DNA from: Pseudomonadota bacterium
GTDB lineage: Bacteria; Pseudomonadota; Gammaproteobacteria; Acidiferrobacterales; Acidiferrobacteraceae
Assembly (NCBI GenBank): GCA_021785035.1
Contig: JAJYGP010000025.1
Location: 1 to 64,000 of the forward strand
DNA length: 64,000 bases
Direction of reading: 5' to 3'
Shown: positions 31,573 through 42,415 of the stretch, in pieces
How the letters are laid out: each line of letters starts with the position of its first letter
Position numbering within the stretch: position 1 is the stretch's first letter
The notes under the pieces: model-generated
What the model saw: the letters and a program-made list of their open reading frames with translations, nothing else
Databases searched by the model: none
Told to the model about the DNA's origin: nothing
Position numbers and translations under genes: made by a program

Positions 31573-32519
31573 GGCGTATTCTCAGCAAAATGGTCGGTGG
31601 CCTCGACCAAGGCCTTCAGTATCCCGGGTTCGGTCGCCGAATGGCCGGCGTCTGGTACGATGACAAGATGGGATTCCGGCCACGCGGCGTGCAGCTCCCA
31701 GGCGCTACGCAACGGGCAGATCAGGTCATAGCGACCCTGAACGATGGTGCCCGGAATGCCGGCGAGCCGCGGCGCGTGGGCCAGAATCTGGTTCGGTTCA
31801 AGAAACGAGTTGTGCATAAAGTAATGGCATTCGATGCGCGCCAGAGCGAGGGCGGTATGGTTGAGCCCGAAGAACTCAATGACCTCGGCGCGCGGAACGA
31901 CGTTGGCGGTGCGGCCTTCCCACAGCGACCATGCCCGGGCGCAGCGCTTTTGCAAGTCGAGATCGGTGCCTATGAGCCGTTGGTAATAGGCCGTGACGAG
32001 GTCATCCCGTTCGACTGCCGGGATGGGGGCGATAAAGTCTTCCCAGTAGTCCGGAAACACCCAGTTCGCCCCCTCTTGGTAGAACCAGCGAATCTCCGCT
32101 GGTCGACAGAGGAAGATGCCGCGCACGATCAGCCCCAGCACGCGCTCGGTGTGCGTTTCGGCGTAGGCAAGCGCGAGAGTCGACCCCCAGGAGCCGCCAA
32201 ATAGAAGCCAGCGATCCAGTCCTAGGTATTCGCGGATGTGCTCCATATCGGAGATGAGGTGCCCGGTCGTGTTGTCAGAAAGCCGCGCGTGAGGGGTAGA
32301 GCGGCCTGCGCCGCGTTGATCAAATAGAATGATTCGGTAACGCGTCGAGTCGAAAAATTGCCGATGGTAGGACTCGCAGCCGGCTCCGGGGCCGCCGTGC
32401 AGGAAAACCACGGGCAGGCCCTCGGGATTGCCGCACTCTTCCACGTACAGCACATGGGGCGGGGTCACCGCCAAGTGATGCTGGGCGTAGGGTTGGAGGG
32501 GTGGGTAAAGCGTCGTCAT
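31554..32519 (-). CDS. pip: Proline iminopeptidase
   Basis: FLHGGPGAGC, FDQRGAGRSTPHARLSDNTT, FGGSWGSTLALAYAETH, IVQGRYDLICP; ATG at 32519. Confidence 0.94.
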   Translation of the reverse strand: MTTLYPPLQPYAQHHLAVTPPHVLYVEECGNPEGLPVVFLHGGPGAGCESYHRQFFDSTRYRIILFDQRGAGRSTPHARLSDNTTGHLISDMEHIREYLGLDRWLLFGGSWGSTLALAYAETHTERVLGLIVRGIFLCRPAEIRWFYQEGANWVFPDYWEDFIAPIPAVERDDLVTAYYQRLIGTDLDLQKRCARAWSLWEGRTANVVPRAEVIEFFGLNHTALALARIECHYFMHNSFLEPNQILAHAPRLAGIPGTIVQGRYDLICPLRSAWELHAAWPESHLVIVPDAGHSATEPGILKALVEATDHFAENTPWPTTS

Positions 32520-32604
32520 CTCAGGTTCAGTATAACGCCCCCTGCCGCGGGCGCGAAGTAGCGCTAGTTTTCGCCGGTGGCCCCGTGTATTCTTGCGCCC
32601 TCCC

Positions 32605-34185
32605 ATGTCCTCTCTAGCCACAGAGATCGCCCGGCGCCGAACTTTTGCGATCGTCTCGCATCCCGATGCCGGCAAAACCACCTTAACCGAGAAGCTCCTG
32701 CTCTTCGGTGGCGCGATCGTCTTGGCGGGCGCGGTCAAGGGTCGCAAGGCTGCGCGCCATGCCACCTCGGACTGGATGGCCTTGGAGCGCGAACGGGGTA
32801 TTTCCGTGACCTCGTCGGTCATGCAGTTTCCGTATCGGGACGCGATCATCAATCTGCTCGATACCCCGGGCCACCAAGATTTCTCGGAAGACACCTACCG
32901 CACGCTTACGGCTGTCGATTCGGTGCTCATGGTCATCGATGCCGCCAAAGGCGTGGAGGCGCAGACTATCAAGTTGCTCGAGGTCTGCCGCATGCGCAAC
33001 ACGCCTATTATCACCTTCGTCAATAAGCTGGACCGCGAGGGCCAAGAGCCACTCGACCTGCTAGACGAGATCGAGCGCACACTGAAGATCGCCTGCGCCC
33101 CCATCACCTGGCCGCTTGGCATGGGGCAGCGGTTTCGCGGGATTTGCCGGCTTGCCGATTCGCGGGTGCGCCTTCTGCCGCAAGGCCGGAGCGAACGGAT
33201 TCGGGAGGAGCGGACTTTGGCCTTGGGCGATCCGGAGCTCGACGAGATACTGGGCGACGAGTGTGAGCGGATCCGCCAAGAGATTGAGCTTGTGTGCGGC
33301 GCCGCGGTTCCCCTTGATCGAGAGGCCTACCGCAAGGCCCAGCAGTCGCCGGTGTTTTTCGGGTCGGCGCTTAATAACTTTGGCGTTCGCGATCTGCTTG
33401 ATGCCTTTATCGATCTGGCTCCATCGCCCCTGCCCCGGCGGACACTCACGCGCCCTGTCTTGCCCGCCGAGGAGCGTTTTTCGGGTTTCGTTTTTAAGAT
33501 TCAGGCCAATATGGATCCCCAGCATCGCGACCGCATGGCTTTCGTACGTATTTGTTCGGGCCGTTATCGGCGTGGTATGCGCCTCTACCACACCCGGGAA
33601 GGACGAGAGATTAACGCCGCCAACGCCCTCACCTTCTTAGCGAACGAACGTTCCATGGCCGACGAGGCCTATGCGGGCGATATCCTCGGTCTGCCTAATC
33701 ACGGCACCATACGTATAGGGGACACTTTTACCGAGGGCGAGGACCTGCGTTTTACGGGGGTCCCGAATTTCGCCCCAGAGCTCTTCCGCCGGGTTCTTTT
33801 GCGTGATCCCCTGAAAAGCAAGGCCTTGTCGCGGGGACTCGAGCAGCTGACCGAGGAGGGGGCGACCCAGCTCTTTAAGCCGGTGGCAAGCCACGACATG
33901 ATCTTAGGGGCCTTGGGGGCCCTGCAATTTGAGGTGGTGACGTATCGGCTGCGTCATGAATACGGGGTCGAGGCCGATTTCGAGGCGGCGCCGGTTGTGT
34001 CGGCCCGCTGGGTAGAGGCGGACGCCGCGACTTTGGATGATATCCATAAGCGCCTAGCCGCTTACTTGGCCCATGACGGGGACGGCGCGCTCGCTTATCT
34101 TGCGCCGTCCCGTTCCCATCTTGAGCTCACCATGGAGCGGTTCCCTAAGGCCCGCTTCCACACCATCCGCGAGCAGACGGTCTAA
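32605..34185 (+). CDS. prfC: Peptide chain release factor 3
   Basis: [51 protein letters not shown]3-specific C-terminal region. Confidence 0.95.
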   Translation: MSSLATEIARRRTFAIVSHPDAGKTTLTEKLLLFGGAIVLAGAVKGRKAARHATSDWMALERERGISVTSSVMQFPYRDAIINLLDTPGHQDFSEDTYRTLTAVDSVLMVIDAAKGVEAQTIKLLEVCRMRNTPIITFVNKLDREGQEPLDLLDEIERTLKIACAPITWPLGMGQRFRGICRLADSRVRLLPQGRSERIREERTLALGDPELDEILGDECERIRQEIELVCGAAVPLDREAYRKAQQSPVFFGSALNNFGVRDLLDAFIDLAPSPLPRRTLTRPVLPAEERFSGFVFKIQANMDPQHRDRMAFVRICSGRYRRGMRLYHTREGREINAANALTFLANERSMADEAYAGDILGLPNHGTIRIGDTFTEGEDLRFTGVPNFAPELFRRVLLRDPLKSKALSRGLEQLTEEGATQLFKPVASHDMILGALGALQFEVVTYRLRHEYGVEADFEAAPVVSARWVEADAATLDDIHKRLAAYLAHDGDGALAYLAPSRSHLELTMERFPKARFHTIREQTV

Positions 34186-35996
34186 TTTCTCTGGGACCGC
34201 TTGCGGTCGTTCTCTTTCAGGTAACGCTTGCGCAGTCGCACGTGGTGAGGTGTGACCTCGACCAATTCGTCGTCGTCGATGAACTCGATGGCGCGCTCGA
34301 GCGTCAATTGGATCGGTGGAACCAATAGCACCGCTTCGTCCGATCCCGAGGCGCGCATGTTCGTCAGTTGCTTGCCGCGCAAAGGGTTGACGACTAGGTC
34401 GTTGTCACGGGAATGGATGCCGATGATCATGCCCTCGTATACGTCTTCGCCCGCCCCAATAAACAAACGGCCGCGTTCCTGCAGGCTAAAGAGTGCGTAG
34501 GCCACACTTTTGCCGGCACCGTTTGCGATCAATACGCCGTTGACGCGACCACCCATGCTGCCCTTTTTCACCGGCGCGTAGTGATCATAGACGTGATGCA
34601 TAAGGCCGGTCCCCGAAGTGAGGCTCAAGAACTCGGTCTGGAACCCGATAAGGCCGCGCGATGGGATGACGTACTCGAGGCGCACCCGTCCTTCGGCGTC
34701 GGGATCCATGGCCAGAAGGTCGCCACGGCGATTGCCGAGACGCTCGATAAGGACCCCTTGGTGGGCTTGTTCGACGTCTAAGGTAAGCAGTTCGTACGGT
34801 TCGTGCACCTCGCCGTCGACGACCTTGGTGATGACCTGGGGGCGCGATACCGCCAGTTCATAGCCTTCCCGGCGCATGGTCTCGATCAGGATGCCGAGGT
34901 GGAGCTCACCACGCCCCGAGACCTTGAATTTGTCGGCATCGGCTGTATCCTCGACGCGCAGCGCGACGTTGTGGATCAGCTCCCGCTCGAGGCGCTCCCG
35001 CAATTGGCGGCTCGTAACGAATTTGCCGTCTTGTCCCACGAACGGCGAGGTGTTGATCTCGAAGGTCATAGTGACCGTGGGTTCATCGACTGTAAGCGGA
35101 GGCAGGGCCTCGACGCAGCTCGGGTCGCATAGCGTGTCGGAAATAAACACCGGATCCACGCCTGCCACGGCGATGATATCCCCCGCCGAGGCCTCTTTCA
35201 CCTCGGTGCGCTCCAGACCCAAAAATCCGAGAACTTGAAGAATCTTGCCGTCCCGACGGTTTCCCTCGCGATCGACGATCGCGACCAGCTGGTTTGGTCG
35301 CACGGTACCACGCGTGATGCGTCCGGTCGCGATAGCGCCGACATAGCTCGAGTACGCAAGGCTTGAGACCTGCATCTGGAATGGGCCGTCGGGGTTGACC
35401 GCGGGCGGCGGTGTGTGGCGCAAGATGGCCTCAAAAAGCGGGGTCATGTCGCCCTCGCGAGCCTCCGGCGTCAAACTTGAATATCCGTAAAGCGCCGAGG
35501 TATAAACCACCGGGAAGTCGAGCTGTTCTTCGGTGGCGCCCAGCTTGTCGAAAAGGTCGAACGTCTGGTCGAGTACCCAGTTTAAACGGGCCCCCGGCCG
35601 ATCGATCTTGTTGATGACGACGATGGGTCGGAGACCCAAGGCGAAGGCCTTGCGGGTCACGAACCGGGTCTGCGGCATGGGTCCGTCAACGGCATCGACC
35701 AAAAGCAGCACGGAATCGACCATGGACAAGACCCGCTCTACCTCGCCCCCGAAGTCCGCGTGCCCTGGGGTATCAACGATATTGATGCGGTGATCGCGCC
35801 AGCGTATGGCGGTATTTTTGGCGAGGATGGTGATGCCACGCTCACGTTCGAGATCGTTCGAGTCCATCATGCGGCTACTGACGGTCGCTCGGCTCTCAAA
35901 GGTGCCCGATTGCTTCAGGAGCTCATCGACGAGCGTGGTCTTGCCGTGATCGACGTGAGCGATAATTGCGATATTCCGAAGATTCTGGGTTGTCAT
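34182..35996 (-). CDS. typA: Translational GTPase TypA/BipA
   Basis: [52 protein letters not shown]-terminal [16 protein letters not shown]. Confidence 0.96.
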   Translation of the reverse strand: MTTQNLRNIAIIAHVDHGKTTLVDELLKQSGTFESRATVSSRMMDSNDLERERGITILAKNTAIRWRDHRINIVDTPGHADFGGEVERVLSMVDSVLLLVDAVDGPMPQTRFVTRKAFALGLRPIVVINKIDRPGARLNWVLDQTFDLFDKLGATEEQLDFPVVYTSALYGYSSLTPEAREGDMTPLFEAILRHTPPPAVNPDGPFQMQVSSLAYSSYVGAIATGRITRGTVRPNQLVAIVDREGNRRDGKILQVLGFLGLERTEVKEASAGDIIAVAGVDPVFISDTLCDPSCVEALPPLTVDEPTVTMTFEINTSPFVGQDGKFVTSRQLRERLERELIHNVALRVEDTADADKFKVSGRGELHLGILIETMRREGYELAVSRPQVITKVVDGEVHEPYELLTLDVEQAHQGVLIERLGNRRGDLLAMDPDAEGRVRLEYVIPSRGLIGFQTEFLSLTSGTGLMHHVYDHYAPVKKGSMGGRVNGVLIANGAGKSVAYALFSLQERGRLFIGAGEDVYEGMIIGIHSRDNDLVVNPLRGKQLTNMRASGSDEAVLLVPPIQLTLERAIEFIDDDELVEVTPHHVRLRKRYLKENDRKRSQRN

Positions 35997-36152
35997 AAGA
36001 ATGCTGAAGGAAAGGGGCGCGCATTATATAGGCATCGCGGAGGCGATGCTATAGGGTCTCTACGCAGGGTTAGGTTTTGAACGCCACCATTGTACTGCGC
36101 CTTCGTTCTCGGGGAAAGCGCGGCCGATCAAGGCCGCCAGGCGGCGGGGATC

Positions 36153-36515
36153 TTAGCGACGCCCGGAGAGCGCGCTCACCAACGCCCCCAGGATGGCCCC
36201 GAGCAAAAGACCGGCCACGACCTCGTTAAAGGACCGGTGGGCGAGCGGTATCAGGAGGCGATTCAGGCCGTGCAGGTCGGCCCCCCGGGTCAATACGACT
36301 GACAAGGGCAGCTGGTGGCCGAAGAGATCGGTGGGCCGCAGAAGGAACGCAGTGATGCCGCCTATTAGCGCAAAAGCAGTCGTTTGGCCTAGTGCCTTCA
36401 CTGGGTCGGGTCTCGTGTTGAGCTGGGCGGGAAGTACAGCATCGGGCGCCCTAAAACACAAGGCCTCGCGGCGTTCGCTTGACGCGGTCGTACCGACCGG
36501 TATGATAAACAGCAT
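36153..36515 (-). CDS. Putative membrane protein (two TM), unknown; start uncertain (36515 or 36533)
   Basis: TTAFALIGGITAFLLRPTDLF...VVAGLLLGAILGALVSAL; divergent from tetR. Confidence 0.5.
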   Translation of the reverse strand: MLFIIPVGTTASSERREALCFRAPDAVLPAQLNTRPDPVKALGQTTAFALIGGITAFLLRPTDLFGHQLPLSVVLTRGADLHGLNRLLIPLAHRSFNEVVAGLLLGAILGALVSALSGRR

Positions 36516-36524
36516 GGAGGCCCC

Positions 36525-37118
36525 ATGACCCATGGAACGCGCCCTAAATTGCTCGAAGCGGCCTTTCGCGAGGTGTACGAGCGGGGGTTTCAGGCCGCAA
36601 GTCTGACCGAGATCTTGCGGGATACCGGGCTTACAAAGGGCGCCCTCTACCACCATTTTTCCTGTAAGCGGGCTTTGGGTCTCGCGGTTGTGGAGGAGGT
36701 CGTGCGCGAGCGCCTCGAATCCACCATCTTTCGCCCGCTCGAGGAGGCCGAGCGACCGATCGCGGCCCTGCTCAAGATCTGGGGCGACAAATTGCGTTTG
36801 CTGGACGACGATGCCATCGAGCATGGCTGTCCCCTCAACAACCTGATCCAAGAGATGAGCCCCATAGACCCCGAGTTCCGAACGCGTCTCGGCGCCATCT
36901 TGACCCGTTGGCAGGAGGTTTTGGCTCAGGCCCTGCGAACGGGTCAAGTGCAACAGGAGATCCGGGCCGACGTCAATTGTGACACGACCGCGCTTTTTAT
37001 CCTCGCGGCCTGGGAAGGTTGCTGGGGTATTGCCAAGAATCAGCAGTCGGCGCCGGCCTTTCGCCAATGCCTGGCGCAGCTCCAGGCTTATGTTGAAAGC
37101 CTACGTCCCCGCAGCTAA
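36525..37118 (+). CDS. TetR/AcrR family transcriptional regulator
   Basis: KLLEAAFREVYERGFQAASLTEILRDTGLTKGALYHHFSCKRALGLAVVEEV. Confidence 0.92.
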   Translation: MTHGTRPKLLEAAFREVYERGFQAASLTEILRDTGLTKGALYHHFSCKRALGLAVVEEVVRERLESTIFRPLEEAERPIAALLKIWGDKLRLLDDDAIEHGCPLNNLIQEMSPIDPEFRTRLGAILTRWQEVLAQALRTGQVQQEIRADVNCDTTALFILAAWEGCWGIAKNQQSAPAFRQCLAQLQAYVESLRPRS

Positions 37119-37383
37119 GGGAGCTGTCATAGGTTATCCTGTTGGCGGGTGTTCTCCAAAGCCCTTGGCGGCTCGCCCGTCCAGTAAGGCCGATTGTCCC
37201 CGCTCGGATCGTCTCGCGGACTTAAAGCTATACTCCACGCAGGCGCGGCGCGGATCGCGTTTTTCCTGTCCTTATCGGGCCCCGTTACGCGCGTACCGAT
37301 GTCTCTCCCAGGACCACAGGACGCCCGCGGTCCCCAAATCTTGATGGCTTAGTTCGCCTCCCGTTCGCGTTCACGCCGCCGAG

Positions 37384-40300
37384 GTGCCATACTCCTTCGT
37401 TACCGGGTTCTCGCGGCGGCGACGCTTTGTCAATGCGCGGGCTGACACAAGAACCTCTTCCGTAGGTATGGGTTCGGGCGTTGCGGTGGCCGGAATGCGC
37501 ACCGCGCTTGAGCGCTTACAACAAAGGAGCTCGGACACGAATCAGCAGAAACCCATCCGGCGCCCCCGCGGTTTTCGAAGAAAACCTATCGGTTCGCAGG
37601 CTCTCTCGCCCGATCAAAGTGCGAGGTTGCCCGCGCGCCAGCTTGAAAAATATTGTATTGCGGGTATTGGGGCGTCCGCGGGCGGTCTTGAGGCCTTTAC
37701 CCAACTTTTGCAACATCTCCCCCATGATACCGGCATGGCCTTTGTGCTCGTGCAGCATCTCGATCCCGAGCATGAGAGCGCGTTGGTGCAGATACTGTCG
37801 CGCTTAACGAAGATGCCGGTCTACGAGGTCACGAACAATACACGGGTTGCGCCCAATGGGATCTACGTGATTCCCCCGAATGCCGAAATGCGTTTGGTAA
37901 AAGGCGTCTTAAGGCTTAAGCCGCGCATGCGCTCGGCCCACGCCCACCATTCCATAGACATTTTTTTCGAGTCGTTGGCGGAAGACCTGGGGGAACGGGC
38001 TATCGGGGTCGTCTTGTCCGGCACGGCCTCGGATGGCACCCTAGGCCTTGAGGCCATTAAGGCCGCCAATGGCATTACCGTGGCTCAGGATGGATCGGCC
38101 AAGTATGAGTCCATGCCCCGTTGTGCCATAGCGTCGGGGTGTGTCGATATGGTGTTGGCCCCGGACGTGATCGCCGGAGAGCTCGCGCGGATTGCTCGCC
38201 ACCCCTATGTTTTGGGTCAGAGTGCCCTTATTTCGGGCGCATTGAGCGAAGACCGCGCCCCCTCGCGAGCGGCGTTCGGGGCGCGCGGACAGCCGCTGCC
38301 CATCACTGCGGATTCCAACGTATTCGAGCATATCCTTCTGCTGCTCTATAACCGCGCCGGGGTGGACTTGTCCCAATACAAGTCCAGCAGTCTGGAACGC
38401 CGCATCATGCGCCGCATGGTGTTGGCAAAGGCCGAGACACCGTCTCGTTATCTGGAGTCTTTGCTCGCGGATCCGGAAGAGCTGCAACGCCTTTACGGCG
38501 ACCTTCTGATTTGTGTGACCGAGTTTTTTCGTAATCCCGAGGTATTTGAGACGCTGAAGAAAAGCGTGATTCGCGACCTCGTGGCCAAAAATAGCGGCAA
38601 GCCTTTGCGCGTGTGGGTGCCAGCATGCGCTACCGGTCAGGAGGCGTACTCGTTTGCCATGGCCTTTATGGAATGCGTCGAGGACAACGCCGCCTATCCA
38701 GCTCTGCAAATCTTCGCGACCGACGTCAATGAGGCAGTGCTCAATAAGGGGCGCGCGGGACTCTACACCCGCAGCTCCGTCCAAAATATCTCCCCGGCGC
38801 GATTGAAGCGGTTCTTTGTCGAGGAGCCGCTTGGTTATCGCGTGGCAAAGGAGCTTCGGCAACTTGTTGTCTTTGCGCGCCAAAACGTGCTTGTCGATCC
38901 GCCGTTTTCGCGAATCGACATTGTCAGTTGTCGTAATCTGCTGATTTATCTCGAGCCAACATTACAGGAAAAGGTCCTGGTCTCCTTCCATTATGCTTTA
39001 AAAGAGGATGGCTGCCTCCTCTTGGGACTTTCCGAGTCCATAGGCCGTTCGACGGATCTTTTTGCGGTCCGTGATAAAAAACTGAAGATTTATCGCAAAA
39101 GCGTGTTCTCCGCCCCCCTGTTTTCACCGCCGCCCAGGGTCGAAGGCATTCCAAAGTCAAGATCCGTTGCCGTCGCCACCCCGCTGTCCCCGGCCGTTCG
39201 CCCAGCGGAGCTCAGCCCCGAACGCGAGGCCGATCGTGTGACCTTCAAGCACTTTGCGCCGCCTGGGGTGCTCGTCGATGCCAATTTGCAGATCGTGCAG
39301 TTCCGCGGTCAGACGAGCCCCTATCTCAATCCGCCGACTCATAGTGCTGATTTCGGCCTCCTCGCGATGGCCGCCGAAGGCGTCCTTTTGCCCTTGCGGA
39401 CGGCTCTAGAGAAGGCCCAAAGAACGCTGCGCCCAGTGCGTCAGCACCGCGTGTCGGTGGAGGACAGCGGGCGTCTTGAGTACACGGTCGATATCGAAGT
39501 CATTCCGCTTATACATCTTAAAGACCTACACTACTTGGTCGTCTTTTTGCGAAACGATAGAAGCGCCGCGCACCTGCTGACCGCGAAGACCGGTTCGCCC
39601 CCGGACACCACCATAGCCCGCAGGGAAAATAAACACCGGGAGGCGCGGCGTATCAATGTTCTTGAGCAAAAGCTACAAGAGGCCAGGGACTACATAGACG
39701 CTTTGCAGACTCACGATAAGGTCGCTTCCGCGGAGGCCCAGGCGACCAATGAAGATGTGCAATCGGCGAACGAAGAGCTGCAGAGCATGAACGAGGAGCT
39801 CGAGACCTCGAAAGAGGAACTGGAGTCGACCAACGAGGAGCTGATCACCGTCAACGAAGAAATGATAAGTCGCAACGCCGAGCTGAATCACCTGAATGCC
39901 GATCTCTCGAACCTCCACTTGAGCATCAACCTACCCATTTTGGTGTTGGGGCATGACCTCGTTATTCGTCACTTTACCCCACCGGCCGAGCCGCTCTTCA
40001 ATCTTATGGTGGGTGATGTGGGGCGACCGCTCGGCCGTCTCAAGCACAACTTGGTTGGCGTCAATATTGAACAATTTATCGCCGATTCTGTCGCGTCGGT
40101 TCGGATGTCCGAGCTCGAGGTCCAGGATAAAAACGGACGCTGGTACACCTTGCGCGTGCGCCCCTATCTCACGCTCGACAGAACGATTCAAGGCGCAGTC
40201 GTCGTTTTGATCGATATCGATGACCTCAAACGCAACGTTGATAGGTTGACACGCGCGCGCAATTATTCCGAGGCCATTCTGCGCGCCGCACGCGACCCGC

Positions 40301-40992
40301 TTTTGGTGCTCGGCCGCGATTTGCGCATCAATGCGACGAATGACGCATTCCGTCATATGTTCAAGCTCACTCGCGACAACACGGAAGGGCGCCTATTTTT
40401 CGATTTAAGCGATGGCGCTTGGAATATTCCGAAATTGCGTAGCCTTGTAGAGGATATACTGCCGCGGAACAGTTTTTTCGACGATCTCGATATCACCCAG
40501 AACTTTCCGATCATCGGGAAGCGCTTGCTGCGTTTGTCCGGCCGCCCCCTGGACTACGAGGAAGGCTTACCGCAAATGGCTCTTTTGTCGATCCATGACG
40601 TTACCGCCGAGCACGAGGCGCTAAAGACTTTGCGCACCTCGGAGAATCGCTTTCGGCGCCTGTTCGATACGGCCCAGGACGGGATCTTGCTGATAGACCC
40701 CGTCACGCGCAAGATCTTGGACGCTAATCCGAGCGCGGTCGATATGCTGAGAATCTCGCTGGACACCCTCCTTGGCCAGGAGCTTTGGGAGGTCGGTCTG
40801 CTGAAAGATGAGTCCTCAAGTCATGCGATATTCCGGGAGCTGCAAAAGCAGGGCTCCATTCGCTTGACTGTCGCGTTGAGGGGTGCGCACATCGGTCTGC
40901 ACCCCATTGAGTTGTTGGGCAAGATCTATCTCGAGGGGGGCTACGAGGTCATCCAATGCAACTTGCGGGATATCGGTGCGCGCCCCGCTTAG
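37384..40992 (+). CDS. CheB-CheR fusion chemotaxis-type protein with coiled coil and C-terminal PAS domains (start uncertain)
   Basis: CheB: GIGASAGGLEAFTQLL, GVVLSGTASDGTLGLEAIK; CheR: ACATGQEAYSFAMAF, VSCRNLLIYLEP; coiled coil NEELQSMNEELETSKEELESTNEELITVNEE; PAS LFDTAQDGILLIDPVTRKILDANPSAVDML. Confidence 0.92.
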   Translation: MPYSFVTGFSRRRRFVNARADTRTSSVGMGSGVAVAGMRTALERLQQRSSDTNQQKPIRRPRGFRRKPIGSQALSPDQSARLPARQLEKYCIAGIGASAGGLEAFTQLLQHLPHDTGMAFVLVQHLDPEHESALVQILSRLTKMPVYEVTNNTRVAPNGIYVIPPNAEMRLVKGVLRLKPRMRSAHAHHSIDIFFESLAEDLGERAIGVVLSGTASDGTLGLEAIKAANGITVAQDGSAKYESMPRCAIASGCVDMVLAPDVIAGELARIARHPYVLGQSALISGALSEDRAPSRAAFGARGQPLPITADSNVFEHILLLLYNRAGVDLSQYKSSSLERRIMRRMVLAKAETPSRYLESLLADPEELQRLYGDLLICVTEFFRNPEVFETLKKSVIRDLVAKNSGKPLRVWVPACATGQEAYSFAMAFMECVEDNAAYPALQIFATDVNEAVLNKGRAGLYTRSSVQNISPARLKRFFVEEPLGYRVAKELRQLVVFARQNVLVDPPFSRIDIVSCRNLLIYLEPTLQEKVLVSFHYALKEDGCLLLGLSESIGRSTDLFAVRDKKLKIYRKSVFSAPLFSPPPRVEGIPKSRSVAVATPLSPAVRPAELSPEREADRVTFKHFAPPGVLVDANLQIVQFRGQTSPYLNPPTHSADFGLLAMAAEGVLLPLRTALEKAQRTLRPVRQHRVSVEDSGRLEYTVDIEVIPLIHLKDLHYLVVFLRNDRSAAHLLTAKTGSPPDTTIARRENKHREARRINVLEQKLQEARDYIDALQTHDKVASAEAQATNEDVQSANEELQSMNEELETSKEELESTNEELITVNEEMISRNAELNHLNADLSNLHLSINLPILVLGHDLVIRHFTPPAEPLFNLMVGDVGRPLGRLKHNLVGVNIEQFIADSVASVRMSELEVQDKNGRWYTLRVRPYLTLDRTIQGAVVVLIDIDDLKRNVDRLTRARNYSEAILRAARDPLLVLGRDLRINATNDAFRHMFKLTRDNTEGRLFFDLSDGAWNIPKLRSLVEDILPRNSFFDDLDITQNFPIIGKRLLRLSGRPLDYEEGLPQMALLSIHDVTAEHEALKTLRTSENRFRRLFDTAQDGILLIDPVTRKILDANPSAVDMLRISLDTLLGQELWEVGLLKDESSSHAIFRELQKQGSIRLTVALRGAHIGLHPIELLGKIYLEGGYEVIQCNLRDIGARPA

Positions 40993-41143
40993 AGGAAGGC
41001 CGGCCGGCGTTTGCCCGCGAGGGAACGGGGCGCTCTATGAGCAAAGAGAGGCCTAGCACGGGTTCCGGACGAGGGCGGCTCCTCGCCTATCCGGCGTCCT
41101 TCGGCTACCCTGTCTGCCTCCACTCCCTTTGAGGCAACTCGAA

Positions 41144-41482
41144 ATGAAGGTCGCGTACATATTCACAACCCAAGGTCATTCCGTTTCCTACAAGCTCGCC
41201 AAGATGATATTGCCGCAACTGGAAAATGGTGCCCACGGCGTCCAAGTGGTCGGTATGTTCTTTTTTGAGGACAACAACTACGTGTTGGTCAAAGGCGATC
41301 CGATTGGCGAACGTCTTGCCGCGGTCGCTCGGGCTCAGAGCATGCTTCTGATGGCTTGTGATCAGTGTTGTTATGAGCGCCACATCGCGGACAAATTGGT
41401 CGACGGGGCGGTCATCGGGTGTTTCCCCAACCTTTACAAGGCTCTCGCCACCAGTATGCCAGACCAGGTGATCAGCCTCTAA
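41144..41482 (+). CDS. DsrE/SaoD-like small sulfur-relay family protein
   Basis: KVAYIFTTQGHSVSYKLAKMILPQLENGAHGVQVVGMFFFEDNNYVLVKGDPIGERL..CDQCC; DsrE-like fold signature, family assignment from memory. Confidence 0.6.
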   Translation: MKVAYIFTTQGHSVSYKLAKMILPQLENGAHGVQVVGMFFFEDNNYVLVKGDPIGERLAAVARAQSMLLMACDQCCYERHIADKLVDGAVIGCFPNLYKALATSMPDQVISL

Positions 41483-41560
41483 GGCTGTTTGCCGCCTCCA
41501 GGGCGGGAGCGCGCAGTGTCCGCGGTTTTATGGCAAGCCAAAGTTCGTGCCCCAACCATA

Positions 41561-42406
41561 TTACAGGCCGAGTCGCTCCCAGATCACGCTCGAGGGGGCG
41601 GCGCGGTTGAGGGTGTAAAAATGCAGCCCCGGGGCTCCCGCCGCGAGCAGTTCCGCGCATAGGGCCGTGGTCACATCTAAGCCAAAGGATCGGATTGATT
41701 CGGCGTCGTCGCCGAATCCCTCCAATCGCCGCCGAATCCAGCGCGGAACCTCGGCGCCGCACGCCTCCGAGAAACGCAGCAGTTGGCGATGGTTGGTGAT
41801 CGGCATAATGCCTGGAACAATGGGGATCGAAATGCCCAGAGCCTCGCAGGCGTCTACGAACCAGTAGTAGGCGTCAGCATTGTAAAAGTACTGCGTAATC
41901 GCGGAATTGGCGCCCGCTGCTACCTTCTCTTGAAAGTGCATGAGATCGGTTTCGGCGCTTACCGCCTGCGGATGGACCTCAGGGTAGGCCGCGACCTCAA
42001 TATGGAAATGGTCGCCGGTCTCCGCGCGAATGAACCGAACAAGCTCGCTGGCATAGCGAAAGTCCCCGGGATCGACCATGCCCGACGGCAGATCGCCGCG
42101 CAGGGCCACAATGTGGCGGACCCCCAGTTCCTTATACGTTGCCAGGATCTCCCGAATGCCCTCGCGGGTCGATCCGATACAGGAGAGATGCGGAGCCGCC
42201 GCGTTTTGGCGCTCACGGATTTCGCGGACCGTCTCCAGGGTCCGCTCGCGAGTGCTGCCGCCGGCCCCGAAGGTGACGGAAAAGAATCGCGGGTTAAGCG
42301 GCGCAAGCTGGGTCAGCGCAACCTTGAAGGCGACGCTGGCCTCTTCGCTCTTGGGGGGAAAAAATTCGAAGCTAAAGACCCGCGCGTGCCGCTTTTGGGA
42401 CTCCAT
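41561..42406 (-). CDS. metF: 5,10-methylenetetrahydrofolate reductase
   Basis: FSFEFFPPKSEEA, SVTFGAGGSTRERTLETV, HIVALRGDLP, ITQYFYNADAYYWFVD, PGIMPITN. Confidence 0.95.
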   Translation of the reverse strand: MESQKRHARVFSFEFFPPKSEEASVAFKVALTQLAPLNPRFFSVTFGAGGSTRERTLETVREIRERQNAAAPHLSCIGSTREGIREILATYKELGVRHIVALRGDLPSGMVDPGDFRYASELVRFIRAETGDHFHIEVAAYPEVHPQAVSAETDLMHFQEKVAAGANSAITQYFYNADAYYWFVDACEALGISIPIVPGIMPITNHRQLLRFSEACGAEVPRWIRRRLEGFGDDAESIRSFGLDVTTALCAELLAAGAPGLHFYTLNRAAPSSVIWERLGL

Positions 42407-42415
42407 TGCCGTGCT

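Noticed and set aside
38041-38883. 280-aa ORF antisense to CheB-CheR
   Set aside because: Shadow of a strongly supported coding region.
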